Shown here: piece after piece, positions 1 through 7,597 of the stretch
Layout of the letters: every line of letters starts with the position of its first letter
How positions within the stretch are numbered: position 1 is the first letter of the stretch
Assembly: GCA_013287235.1 (NCBI GenBank)
Contig: JABDEF010000021.1
Location: forward strand, 1-20,692
Source of the DNA: Gammaproteobacteria bacterium
GTDB taxonomy: Bacteria; Pseudomonadota; Gammaproteobacteria; DSM-16500
Length of the DNA: 20,692 nucleotides
Reading direction: 5' to 3'
Translations under genes and position numbers: made by a program
The notes under the pieces: model-generated
What the model was told of the DNA's origin: nothing
Database searches by the model: none
The model's input: only the letters and a program-made list of their open reading frames with translations

Positions 1-178
1 TTTCAATTAAATCAGGCATATCTTGAATAGATTGAATTGTCTCTGAAAAATTATGCTTTCGTTGAAGAATATCTTCTATAAATGCATCAGTAAATCCTTT
101 ACATAATCCATTAAATTTTCCGAATCCAAGTTCTTGCATGGGATAAGCGATTATTTCTTGACCTGTTGTATTTGGCAT
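1..178 (-). CDS. Unknown protein, N-terminal 59 residues only
   Basis: An open frame starts at the ATG complement of 176-178 and runs off the left edge of the window. A GAGG stretch lies about 13 bases upstream of the start, which is a little far for a ribosome site. The visible residues are polar and helical, with no signal peptide or membrane segment. The only notable stretch is an N-G-L-C-K-G-F segment near residues 28-34, which recalls the G-x-C-x-G signature near the start of many large Legionella and Coxiella effector-like proteins. That comparison is from memory and weak. It faces the same way as the effector candidates from 532 to 4613, separated from them by the long hairpin element. 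No function is assigned. Confidence 0.55.
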   Translation of the reverse strand, partial: MPNTTGQEIIAYPMQELGFGKFNGLCKGFTDAFIEDILQRKHNFSETIQSIQDMPDLIE

Positions 179-531
179 AGTATTTTTTTAGACCTCGGTG
201 TGCATTATATGTATTAAGCTAAGAATTTATGAAGTAGCCGATATTAATTCTGAAAACCCTAAAAAACAACATTTTCTATCAAATAATATGGCAATTCTAG
301 CAGCAAAAAGCATTAGAAACTTTTGTGATGTATACCTCGCGCGGGCATATTTTGCGGTTTTTAGCGCCCAGACGTAGTTCAGATTGATTCGTTCGAAACA
401 CGGCGCTATGTTATTCATATGCAAGTGTTTTGAACGAATCAAGATGGACTGCGTGTGGGATGCTAAAAACCGCAAAATATGCCCGCGCGAGGTATAGATG
501 CCAGGTGGAATTTACTCTCCACCTATGCATA
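179..531. other. Gene-free interval holding a hairpin element
   Basis: These 353 bases hold no credible gene. Almost half is occupied by the long inverted repeat at 331-496. The open frames across it are read through the palindrome in both directions and look like shadows. The rest is AT-rich flank with no clear promoter for the partial gene on its left. Confidence 0.6.
331..496. repeat. 166-bp near-perfect palindrome, MITE-like hairpin
   Basis: The outer arms 331-365 and 462-496 are perfect 35-base inverted repeats. The pairing continues inward through 366-401 against 425-460 with seven mismatches and a single bulged base at 461, leaving a loop of about 23 bases (402-424). The tips read TATACCTCGCGCGGGC and its complement. 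The element is flanked by the same four bases, GATG, at 327-330 and 497-500, and the arms also begin and end in TA. Either could be a target duplication. Without coding capacity this fits a miniature inverted-repeat element or a decayed transposon end pair. A structured RNA is the alternative. The perfection of the outer arms suggests recent arrival or selection for pairing. Confidence 0.85.
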
Positions 532-2016
532 TCACATTGAATTTGTCCTTAAGCTAATGAACTCATTTTCACTAGACTGCGCCGGTGAGAGACTGTCTTG
601 TAAAGTTAAATGCGTTGGAGAATTAACAGAAACATCGGATGTAGAGATGGATAATTTTTCTTCATTAACTTTTTGATTTAAAGAAAATGGTATTGCAGTA
701 GCCATCCATGCATAAGAAGAACTTTTTTGGACTGTCATATCTCGCTGTGCTTTAATTAAAGTATTAAGATACTTTGCCACTTCTTGTGCCGATTTTTCAA
801 TATTCCCATTGAATTTTTTACAAATCGTCAATACATGATTAAAACGAAATTGAGTTAGCTTGACAACCCAGTGTTCCACTTCTGGATACGCATAGAACTC
901 AGTTAATAAATCACGTTCCACATTCCTCACGCTTTCATGATTAAATACAACAGCAAAACGACATAATTGCTCATAGTTATATTGTGTATTAGTACCGGAT
1001 TCTTTTAATTTGAGCCACCATAAATTTAATCCAAGCGCTTGTTTCGATACTTTAATTAATAGATTAAAATTTGGTTGAGTTAATATATTGGAATTCTTTA
1101 AACTCTCAAGCATATGTTGAATGTAAAAAATTTCCGAATTTTTTGATAATATCAAGCGGTTTTTTTGTGTTAATAAATTTTGCTTTTCATCATTACTGTG
1201 TAACGTACAATATGCCTTTGCCAAAGAAAATGACTCAAATGGCTTTGCAATTAACATACTGCGATTTTCTTCTGAATTAATCCCTTTCTCCTCGAGAGCT
1301 GCCATTCCCCAGGCAAGAAAATTAGAGTGCTCAGCATTTTTAATTATAGTAGAAACATTTTCTTCGCTATTTATTTTTGCTTTTGTTAATGCTTCTATGC
1401 CTTCTGCGAGCTGAATAGCATGCTTTGCATGCATAAGAAGGGGCAAAAAATACTTTTGAAGAACGTTAACACGACTTAATTCTCTCATGCCTTGGAGTAC
1501 ATTAAAAATATTCTGTTCATCCATATATTTAAAAGACGAAATAATAATTCTTAAATTCTCTGGATCTTTTAACATATTGGCTGAATTTAAAGTTATATAA
1601 GCATTAATAATATCAATCGCAAATTTTCCATTATCATGTATGATTTTAAAAATCTCTTCGGTAAAAAGTTGTTTTTCACGTAAAACGGTAAGTGATCTCA
1701 ACATCCGTTCTTTATCATACTTCAACTTTTTGTCAGAATAGATTTCTTCTATAATAAAATTGCGTAAACAATTAACTATTTTTTCGGTTTGTTGGAACGG
1801 ATATCTACACCAAGGCGGAGTATCTTCATCCTCATAAAACAAATCTAGATGGTTGATCAATTGGAACTTTTGTATGATTGTTAATTGATAATTTTTGTTA
1901 GTATATTTTTCTTCAATATTTTTTGTAAATTGACCTAGTTTTTTAGTAACTGGACATGCGCCCTCTTTTATTTGATTTCCATATAACAGGAGCGTGTGTA
2001 AATCTTTAATTTTCAT
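532..2016 (-). CDS. Alpha-helical-repeat protein, candidate effector
   Basis: This 494-residue protein is hydrophilic and almost wholly helical, without signal peptide or membrane segment. Its middle carries degenerate repeats of roughly 33 to 35 residues in which a helix is followed by a turn such as K-I-N-S-E-E-N or G-I-N-S-E-E-N, so an alpha-solenoid scaffold is likely. The last 60 residues are rich in Ser, Thr and acidic residues, as often seen in type IV secretion signals of Legionellales. The frame is open for another 78 codons upstream to 2250, but I place the start at 2016. There ATG follows AGGAAA at good spacing, and the upstream codons encode a TnpB fragment. It lies downstream of the U-box gene on the same strand, and may be cotranscribed with it. 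The exact function is unknown and the effector role is an inference. Confidence 0.7.
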   Translation of the reverse strand: MKIKDLHTLLLYGNQIKEGACPVTKKLGQFTKNIEEKYTNKNYQLTIIQKFQLINHLDLFYEDEDTPPWCRYPFQQTEKIVNCLRNFIIEEIYSDKKLKYDKERMLRSLTVLREKQLFTEEIFKIIHDNGKFAIDIINAYITLNSANMLKDPENLRIIISSFKYMDEQNIFNVLQGMRELSRVNVLQKYFLPLLMHAKHAIQLAEGIEALTKAKINSEENVSTIIKNAEHSNFLAWGMAALEEKGINSEENRSMLIAKPFESFSLAKAYCTLHSNDEKQNLLTQKNRLILSKNSEIFYIQHMLESLKNSNILTQPNFNLLIKVSKQALGLNLWWLKLKESGTNTQYNYEQLCRFAVVFNHESVRNVERDLLTEFYAYPEVEHWVVKLTQFRFNHVLTICKKFNGNIEKSAQEVAKYLNTLIKAQRDMTVQKSSSYAWMATAIPFSLNQKVNEEKLSISTSDVSVNSPTHLTLQDSLSPAQSSENEFISLRTNSM

Positions 2017-2026
2017 TATATTTCCT
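2014..2026 (-). promoter_or_regulatory. Ribosome binding site that sets the start at 2016
   Basis: On the minus strand AGGAAA (2021-2026) precedes ATG (2014-2016) with the four-base spacer TATA. The upstream in-frame start at 2250 has GGAAG only two bases before it, which is a poor spacing. This favours initiation after the TnpB remnant. Confidence 0.6.
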
Positions 2027-2094
2027 TTTATTGTTAATTTGATATGTTTAAAATTATCGTCTAACAAATCAGAAATTTTTTTATTTCTGATTCG

Positions 2095-2256
2095 ACTTTT
2101 ATATTCCATTTGTCGACGAAACTCATAAAAACTCATATCCGCAATGGATCGTGACAAACGACGATTTTGCATCATGCCTTTGACATTCAAATCTTCAATC
2201 CCAATATGACTATAATTTTTTGTCAATCGAGCTGTATTGATGAATGGCATATCTTC
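2095..2256 (-). pseudogene. tnpB: IS200/IS605-family TnpB (OrfB) fragment
   Basis: About 50 residues read in frame into the downstream gene match the RuvC-II part of TnpB/OrfB proteins. They include the I-E-D-L-N-V-K-G-M core with its catalytic-type Glu, then a N-R-R-L-S-R-S-I-A-D stretch, then F-R-R-Q-M-E-Y-K-S. All three are hallmark blocks of this family in the right order and spacing. The region N-terminal of these blocks is missing or decayed beyond recognition. The C-terminal zinc finger and RuvC-III are absent, since similarity stops right after the M-E-Y-K-S block. No terminal hairpins or TnpA gene were found nearby. It is a relic, left where an insertion event or rearrangement joined the effector gene. 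Confidence 0.8.
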
Positions 2257-2275
2257 CTGACAATAACAGTGCAGC

Positions 2276-2307
2276 GTAAAGAACGCCCACTGATGAATGT
2301 TCTTTAC
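2276..2307. other. Intergenic stem-loop, possible weak terminator
   Basis: GTAAAGAAC at 2276-2284 pairs with GTTCTTTAC at 2299-2307 across a 14-base loop, and three more pairs, one of them G-U, extend it in the minus-strand RNA. It sits between the stop of the 764-aa gene and the TnpB relic. No U-run follows on the minus strand, so intrinsic termination is doubtful. RNA processing or stability is possible. Confidence 0.4.
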
Positions 2308-2318
2308 ACTAACATATT

Positions 2319-4613
2319 TTAATTAAGACGTTTTCTTGCAGTTATATTATTTTCTTTTTGCGAGGTTGCTGCCACATCATTTTCTTTTTGAGAATACAAC
2401 TGTGGTCCAGTTTTGGATATCAAAACAGAAGTAGATGCCTTCATTTTCGCATTTTCTTCAATTTTTTTGATTCTTTTATCCAGCTTTTCTTGTACTGGAT
2501 GAGCAGCCACAACATGCTCTAGTGTAAATGGGAATCTTGTGTATGGATCAATTCCTCCTTCTTTAAACAAATTTATGACCGTGCTTAAGTCATACAACCT
2601 TTCATTCAAATGAACTGGGATTTCAGGAACATATTCAGTAATCTCATCGACCAACCCTTTAGATAGCTTTTCTTCTTCTTCCGCTGTCAAACTAAGCGCT
2701 TTTATCTTAAAGGAATTTTTAGTCTTATGTGCAAAACCTTCAACATATGACTTTGTGTATGGAGTAAATTTTGAAAGATCAAATACGCTAATATCATTCC
2801 TATTTTCAGGAACGGGTTTTTTAGTGAGCGTTGGAATAGGCTTTGTATCCATTGCTGGTTTTTGATCCTGTAATGATAATGATTGCGCAATTGCCATGAC
2901 CAACTCTGCATCTTCTTCTGGAGCATCGACGTGTTGATATTCTTGTATAGAACCATTTTTATAAACGCGCCCATAGTCAGAGTGAACTCGAGCCGTCCTG
3001 GGACAGCAGCCATTAATAGTAACATCACGGTTTGCATTAACATTCGAATGTGACCCTAAATTACCTGTTGTCACAGTACCATAGTCCGAGGTCAGATGAG
3101 CGTGACTTCCAATATGACCTACATTAATATTGCGGCTTGCTTTTATTGTCACACCATTACCAGATAAACCTTGAGTAACAACATTTCCGTAATCACTCGT
3201 TAAAGTACAGTTATTTCCTAATGATGAATGAACATTAATATCTTTATTTGCAGATATATTGTTATTGACACCTGCTGTATCTTCAATGGTAATTTCAGCA
3301 TAATCACTTGTTAATGAATTATCGTTACCCAATTGCTTCACAAGTATTCCATGATTTGCACGTAAACGCGTATGATTACCTGCTGTACGCAGTACGGTAA
3401 TAGAGCTATGGTCACTGGTGATTTTGCAACGATCATGGACCTCATATAAAAATGCGCTTTTATTTACGGAAATAACGGCTTTTTCTTCGGCTGTTCCTGC
3501 TTTAAGAGCGCCATAATTACTCTTTAAATTAGATGATTTTCCTATAAGTTCTACAAACATATTTTGAGATACTTCCACTGTGACATTTTGACCTAAGGCG
3601 GATGATTTTAATCCTCCATAGTTACTGGTCAATGTGCTGTCGTCACCTACCATTCTTGCATCAATTTCTTTGCTAACAGTTACGGTTACATTGTTATCTA
3701 TTCGAGGTGTAGTTAGTGAGCCATATTCACTGGTTAAATTAGTATAAGCCCCGATAGATTCTTTTATCTCAGCGTCTTTAGATACGTTAATTGTTCCATT
3801 ACGTCCAATTTTTTGAGCCACCAGTTCTCCAGAGGTGCTGGCTAAAGTACAATCATCATCCACATTGCTTAGCGTTAATTTGTTATCTGCTGTTATATGG
3901 GTGCCTCTACCCACATCATTACCTTCAAAACCACCTTGACTACAAGTGATTTTACATTCAGAGCCTATATTTTTTTCTACAACGGTTGATTCAGCACCTG
4001 AAATCAGCGTCACATTGTTACCAATAGTCCCGCGAATAAGCATCTTAGCAGGCTCTGTCGGTAATTCGGGCGCTGATTCGCTGGAGGTAATGGGTGCGCC
4101 AGGTTTTTTTCCATCCACTAAAACTTCTTTGCCTTTCACAAGGATTTCTGCGCCCTTATATTCCATACCATCGATAGTGGCTCTAGCAAAGGCTTTTTTA
4201 GGGCCAAACTGAGGTGGCGTAATTCTATAACTATCATTTGATAATTTTGTGACTAGATCAGCTTCGGTGAGTATTCGATTATCAATATTGACATGGCCAA
4301 TATAACTATTATTAATCATCGTGTCAGCACGAACAGAATTTGTATAACCCCCTCTACTGGTAAAAATATGCACGCCACCAGAAAAGGACACATTAGATAA
4401 ACTGATACCCCCTGATGAAAAGATATGACTCATATCATTTTTTCTTTCAGGTGCGATTAATTCTATTTTTACCCCATGACCGATATTGCCATTGACAATG
4501 AGAGAGCCATTTATAATTTTAAGCTCAGCATCTTCTGCAATATCTTGTTCTATGGTTAAATCACCTTTATGTTCTATTTTTTCACCGCGCGCAATTTGTA
4601 ATCTTGTTTTCAT
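2319..4613 (-). CDS. Beta-solenoid protein with UIM and U-box, candidate E3 ligase effector
   Basis: This 764-residue protein has three visible parts. Residues 222-548 contain ten repeats of 35 to 37 residues marked by L-T-S-D-Y-G or a variant, beginning near 222, 257, 293, 328, 363, 398, 434, 471, 507 and 543. This is the pattern of a right-handed beta-helix; residues 1-115 look like a related cap. Residues 565-582 form a textbook ubiquitin-interacting motif: an acidic patch, then L-x-x-A-I-x-x-S-L with Ala574 and Ser578. Residues 654-718 fit a U-box: D-E-I-T (656-659), P-V (666-667), Y-D-x-S-T (674-678), D-P-Y-T-R-x-P-F-T (689-697). The tail repeats S-Q-K-E-N twice. No signal peptide is seen. 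U-boxes bind E2 enzymes and are known in Legionella LubX and GobX. A host-directed ubiquitin ligase is therefore the best inference, though activity is untested. Confidence 0.82.
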   Translation of the reverse strand: MKTRLQIARGEKIEHKGDLTIEQDIAEDAELKIINGSLIVNGNIGHGVKIELIAPERKNDMSHIFSSGGISLSNVSFSGGVHIFTSRGGYTNSVRADTMINNSYIGHVNIDNRILTEADLVTKLSNDSYRITPPQFGPKKAFARATIDGMEYKGAEILVKGKEVLVDGKKPGAPITSSESAPELPTEPAKMLIRGTIGNNVTLISGAESTVVEKNIGSECKITCSQGGFEGNDVGRGTHITADNKLTLSNVDDDCTLASTSGELVAQKIGRNGTINVSKDAEIKESIGAYTNLTSEYGSLTTPRIDNNVTVTVSKEIDARMVGDDSTLTSNYGGLKSSALGQNVTVEVSQNMFVELIGKSSNLKSNYGALKAGTAEEKAVISVNKSAFLYEVHDRCKITSDHSSITVLRTAGNHTRLRANHGILVKQLGNDNSLTSDYAEITIEDTAGVNNNISANKDINVHSSLGNNCTLTSDYGNVVTQGLSGNGVTIKASRNINVGHIGSHAHLTSDYGTVTTGNLGSHSNVNANRDVTINGCCPRTARVHSDYGRVYKNGSIQEYQHVDAPEEDAELVMAIAQSLSLQDQKPAMDTKPIPTLTKKPVPENRNDISVFDLSKFTPYTKSYVEGFAHKTKNSFKIKALSLTAEEEEKLSKGLVDEITEYVPEIPVHLNERLYDLSTVINLFKEGGIDPYTRFPFTLEHVVAAHPVQEKLDKRIKKIEENAKMKASTSVLISKTGPQLYSQKENDVAATSQKENNITARKRLN

Positions 4614-4726
4614 TTTTTTCTATCTCTATTAAAATTTATATTTGTTAACCAGGAAAAAATCTGTAAAACTCATTTTTCCCAAATCATACTATAGTGTTTC
4701 AGAGATAAATAATATTCGTATCTATT

Positions 4727-4769
4727 CACCGTCATTGCGAGGAGCGTTAGCGACGAAGCAATCACGGTG
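4727..4769. repeat. GTCATTGCGAGGAGC-type dispersed repeat
   Basis: The core reads GTCATTGCGAGGAGCG, then AGCGACGAAGCAATC, a short dispersed repeat seen in many proteobacterial genomes, including obligate intracellular ones. Here CACCGTCATTGC (4727-4738) pairs with GCAATCACGGTG (4758-4769) with one mismatch, so it can form a hairpin. It is intergenic and carries no gene. Confidence 0.75.
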
Positions 4770-4881
4770 CTTAATAGTTACAAATATCCATTGTTTACAA
4801 AAAAGTAAGAAATAATAATACATCATTTTTTAACATTTTTGGATTTTATTTTTATATAATGAAGTAAGAGGAGCATAAAAA

Positions 4882-4960
4882 GAACTCTATATTTAAATTT
4901 CAGATAAGTCTTTTGGTCGCTTTTTACCAAAAGACTTATCTGAAGTCCTATATTGAGTTC
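4882..4960. repeat. 79-bp palindrome beyond the phosphorylase stop codon
   Basis: A 19-bp perfect stem (4899-4917 with 4926-4944) with an eight-base loop is extended by a second pairing of 4882-4892 with 4950-4960, one mismatch, across a small internal loop. It begins one base beyond the stop codon of the minus-strand nucleoside phosphorylase gene. It could stop or protect that transcript, although no run of U follows the stem. It may equally be a mobile palindrome. Confidence 0.7.
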
Positions 4961-4961
4961 C

Positions 4962-5867
4962 TTACTTGGCTACATCTGCAATAATCGGCAGCAAAGTTTC
5001 TATCATGTCTTTAACAGGTTTTGCAATATCTGTTAAAAATTCGCCATGCATGCGATCTGCTACGACTATGCTAATTGAACAGCAACGATGGCCTAATGAA
5101 CTTCCTAATCCGTAAATTCCAGCAGTTTCCATTTCTAAATTACCGATAGGCATATTCTCAAAATTAAAATCTACAAACTGCTCTGAAAATATTTTTATTT
5201 TTGGTCGCAATCTTAAAATTCTTCCTTGAGGACCATAGAAACCATCGGCGGTGACAGTAATAACTGGTTTGCAAGTTTTATAAAAGGGAGAAATCAATTC
5301 TTTGCTGGCTTCAGCGACGTAGGGTATGATCATATTATTTAGTGCAGGAATGTTTGTCATTACCTGGTCAAGTAATTTTTTTTCATTTTTAGTAAATTCA
5401 AAATCATAAAAATTCATCAACCCATCTAAACCTATCGCATAAGCACTTACTAACAATGATCCAATAGAAATATTTGGATGAATTCCACCGCAAGTTCCCA
5501 TGCGTATGATTGATAAAGAAGTGAGGTTCGGTTTAATTTTTCGAGTAGTGAAATCAATGTTAAATAATGCATCTAGTTCACTTAGCGCAATATCTATATT
5601 ACCTGTTCCTATGCCTGTTGATATAACACTCAATCGTTTGTTATTATAAAATCCAGTACAGGTACAAAATTCACGGTTATGAGTATAATATTCAATTTGG
5701 TTAAAAAAAGATGAAATAACGTTTACACGCTGGGGGTCACCGACAAATATGATTGTTTCAGCAACTTGATCTCTGCTCACTTGTAAATGATAAATGCGTT
5801 GATGATCATCCACTATTAATTCAGAAGGATCAATTTTTCTCGAATGAGTAAGATAATTTAATTCCAT
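4962..5867 (-). CDS. Nucleoside phosphorylase (uridine phosphorylase-like)
   Basis: This 301-residue protein belongs to the PNP/UDP phosphorylase family, which cleaves nucleosides with phosphate to free base and ribose-1-phosphate. Visible marks are G-D-P-Q-R-V at 43-48 (phosphate-binding Arg47), S-T-G-I-G-T-G-N at 83-90, I-R-M-G-T-C-G-G at 121-128 (Arg122, Thr125), the base-binding region near 207-216 and N-L-E-M-E-T-A-G-I-Y at 243-252 (Glu245, Met246 and Glu247 at the ribose site), then D271. The long N-terminal lead-in with R-I-Y-H-L-Q-V and the G-L-D-G-L-M-N-F-Y segment resemble the uridine phosphorylase branch common in Bacteroidota, which could mean lateral transfer. It is cytoplasmic. 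It starts 11 bases after the HD-domain gene, with AAGG at suitable spacing, so the two form an operon. Substrate preference (uridine or a purine nucleoside) cannot be read from sequence alone. Confidence 0.85.
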   Translation of the reverse strand: MELNYLTHSRKIDPSELIVDDHQRIYHLQVSRDQVAETIIFVGDPQRVNVISSFFNQIEYYTHNREFCTCTGFYNNKRLSVISTGIGTGNIDIALSELDALFNIDFTTRKIKPNLTSLSIIRMGTCGGIHPNISIGSLLVSAYAIGLDGLMNFYDFEFTKNEKKLLDQVMTNIPALNNMIIPYVAEASKELISPFYKTCKPVITVTADGFYGPQGRILRLRPKIKIFSEQFVDFNFENMPIGNLEMETAGIYGLGSSLGHRCCSISIVVADRMHGEFLTDIAKPVKDMIETLLPIIADVAK

Positions 5868-5878
5868 GTGATTTACCT

Positions 5879-7597
5879 TTATTTTTTCCTTCGTATTATT
5901 TCTGGTAATTCATTAATATGATATACGTCATGCCAGTATTTCAGATAATCGAGAGCATTAATCATAACAACTCTTAATGATTTCCTTGCAATAACGTCCG
6001 CATTTCGTATTCCGCCCATAATGACTCCTGTTGTACCAATTAAACAATACGGAGGGAAAAAAAATTTTTTATAACCGCCCAAAGGCTCGCAAGATAGACC
6101 ACGCCCTAGCGGGATGTAAACAAATTCACTAAAACTACCAGATTTAATGAGAACATCGTGAGTTTTTAGGTTAACAATGCAAGCGTTTTTAAAAGCATGC
6201 TGTGGATTAATTTTATTTATTTTAAAACCATATTTTCCAATCAATGTCAAAGTCTCTTTACACTTTTTCAAATTCCAATATAATGGTTTTGCAGAAAAAA
6301 ATAATTCACGCTCATTTTCTGATAAACATTCTAGATTGGGAATTATCTTGCAACGCTTATAAATAGACAAATTTAAACTTTTAACAAAGTTTTTAACTAA
6401 TACAGCAAATTTTGGATTATCAATAGGTGCTTCTAAATAGCAATACATGTATTTGCTATCCTGTTTTTTTGGAAAAGCATTTATCAAATCACTTACAATG
6501 TCAGTGACTGTGACAGCGCACGCATAAGCGGCTTTTTCAGTTGCTTTTATATTAAAAAAGCTTCCCCGATAAAAACGAATATGTAGATCACCATTTCGAT
6601 CAAAATAATTTTGCGATATATTTGCTTCACCTGCATTGATGGGATGATCACTAGTAAAATAGAATAATGAGGAAAACTTGTTTAAAGCATAGATAGCACG
6701 TCCATCGGTTTGATCGATGAATATCTGATATCCATGGGATGTTTTTAATGCAACACCACGCTGCCGCAGTGAGTCCGCTACTCGCAAACAACGAATTATG
6801 TCTATAACATCTCTAACCAATTCTTTAATTTCAGGATGAGATGATATTAACCAATGATAAGCTTCGTCTTTAAATGAAGAATAATATGATTTTAATATGG
6901 GCCGATGAGAAATTTTCTTTTTTGTGTTTTTTAGTAAAGAATTTTTATTCTGAACGGAATTTAGCTCATGTAAACTTTGAGAGAGGATCTGGAGCATGTA
7001 TTTTCTGAGTTTAACTGGATTGTCCAGCAATTGATATGGTACTTTACTTTTGCTATGACAATTAACCATAGCAAGAATTTCTCGAAACAGTAATTTTGGA
7101 GATACAGAAAAATTATTATTCCCAAAATGAGTTGATAAATACCAAGGTATGTGATTAACATCTCTATTCCATAAAAAATCTATCATGGAGTCAAATTGAC
7201 GAGAAAAAATTTCTTGGGTGGCTATTTCAGCATGCATGATTCGAGCGAAATTTGTGAATTGACTCATTCCAATATCATGAGTCATCGCCATGATTACACC
7301 CATACCGCACATAAAGTTTAGACGACTTTTGTCACGCTTACAGATTAATAAACCATTCGCTTGTTTTAAAATAATTAATATTTTTTGAGCGATATCACAA
7401 GCATGTATCATGCCATGATCAGTAAACAAACCAACATGTTTTTTTGGGTTTTTTATAAATTGAGGGTCTTTTACTAATTGAAATATACTAGAACGATCAC
7501 TGATTTTTTTGTAATAATTTTTTTCAAGGAAATTTATAAACTCGTCAGGAACAAACCTGCGGATCATTTCTAAATCGGTATGTCTGTAATAATCCAT
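5879..7597 (-). CDS. HD-domain protein with cyclic-nucleotide-binding-like C-terminus
   Basis: The frame opens at 7609, but the internal ATG at 7597 has GGAG six bases upstream, whereas the first ATG has its AAGG almost touching it, so I prefer 572 residues. Numbering below uses the 576-residue form. The N-terminal half carries HD-superfamily metal ligands: H-G-M-I-H (65-69), H-D at 111-112, a His near 126 or 185, and R-V-A-D-S-L-R near 276-282 as the late Asp. Such domains hydrolyse phosphoester bonds in nucleotides. Residues 465-565 look like a Crp/CNB-type beta-barrel (D-V-L-I-K-S-G, then V-Y-I-P-L-G-R-G-L, then a G-T-T-G-V-I segment and an aromatic helix). A ligand-controlled nucleotide phosphohydrolase feeding the downstream nucleoside phosphorylase is a sensible reading. 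Its substrate and ligand are unknown. Confidence 0.7.
   Translation of the reverse strand: MDYYRHTDLEMIRRFVPDEFINFLEKNYYKKISDRSSIFQLVKDPQFIKNPKKHVGLFTDHGMIHACDIAQKILIILKQANGLLICKRDKSRLNFMCGMGVIMAMTHDIGMSQFTNFARIMHAEIATQEIFSRQFDSMIDFLWNRDVNHIPWYLSTHFGNNNFSVSPKLLFREILAMVNCHSKSKVPYQLLDNPVKLRKYMLQILSQSLHELNSVQNKNSLLKNTKKKISHRPILKSYYSSFKDEAYHWLISSHPEIKELVRDVIDIIRCLRVADSLRQRGVALKTSHGYQIFIDQTDGRAIYALNKFSSLFYFTSDHPINAGEANISQNYFDRNGDLHIRFYRGSFFNIKATEKAAYACAVTVTDIVSDLINAFPKKQDSKYMYCYLEAPIDNPKFAVLVKNFVKSLNLSIYKRCKIIPNLECLSENERELFFSAKPLYWNLKKCKETLTLIGKYGFKINKINPQHAFKNACIVNLKTHDVLIKSGSFSEFVYIPLGRGLSCEPLGGYKKFFFPPYCLIGTTGVIMGGIRNADVIARKSLRVVMINALDYLKYWHDVYHINELPEIIRRKK

Larger units (their letters stand above)
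4614..4961. other. Gene-free interval with two palindromic elements
   Basis: These 348 AT-rich bases separate the nucleoside phosphorylase gene from the U-box gene. They contain the short repeat at 4727-4769 and the long hairpin at 4882-4960, and probably the minus-strand promoter of the U-box gene between 4614 and 4720. I could not settle on a convincing -35/-10 pair. No gene is visible. Confidence 0.6.

Noticed and set aside
227..475. 82-codon minus-strand frame across the long palindrome
   Set aside because: It is a read-through of the inverted repeat and its composition is not protein-like.
479..676. 65-codon plus-strand frame
   Set aside because: It begins in the palindrome and runs antisense to the 3' end of the helical-repeat gene.
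2017..2250. Native 572-residue start of the helical-repeat protein at 2250
   Set aside because: The extra 78 codons carry TnpB blocks, the ribosome site at 2250 is too close, and a good site precedes the ATG at 2016.
2276..2307. Hairpin as an IS200/IS605 terminal hairpin
   Set aside because: It lies just upstream of a TnpB piece that already lacks its N-terminal part, and nothing else of an element end is visible.
3000..4000. Regular DNA periodicity suggesting a CRISPR or tandem array
   Set aside because: The period is about 105-110 bases and comes from diverged protein repeats, with no conserved DNA repeat and spacer pattern.
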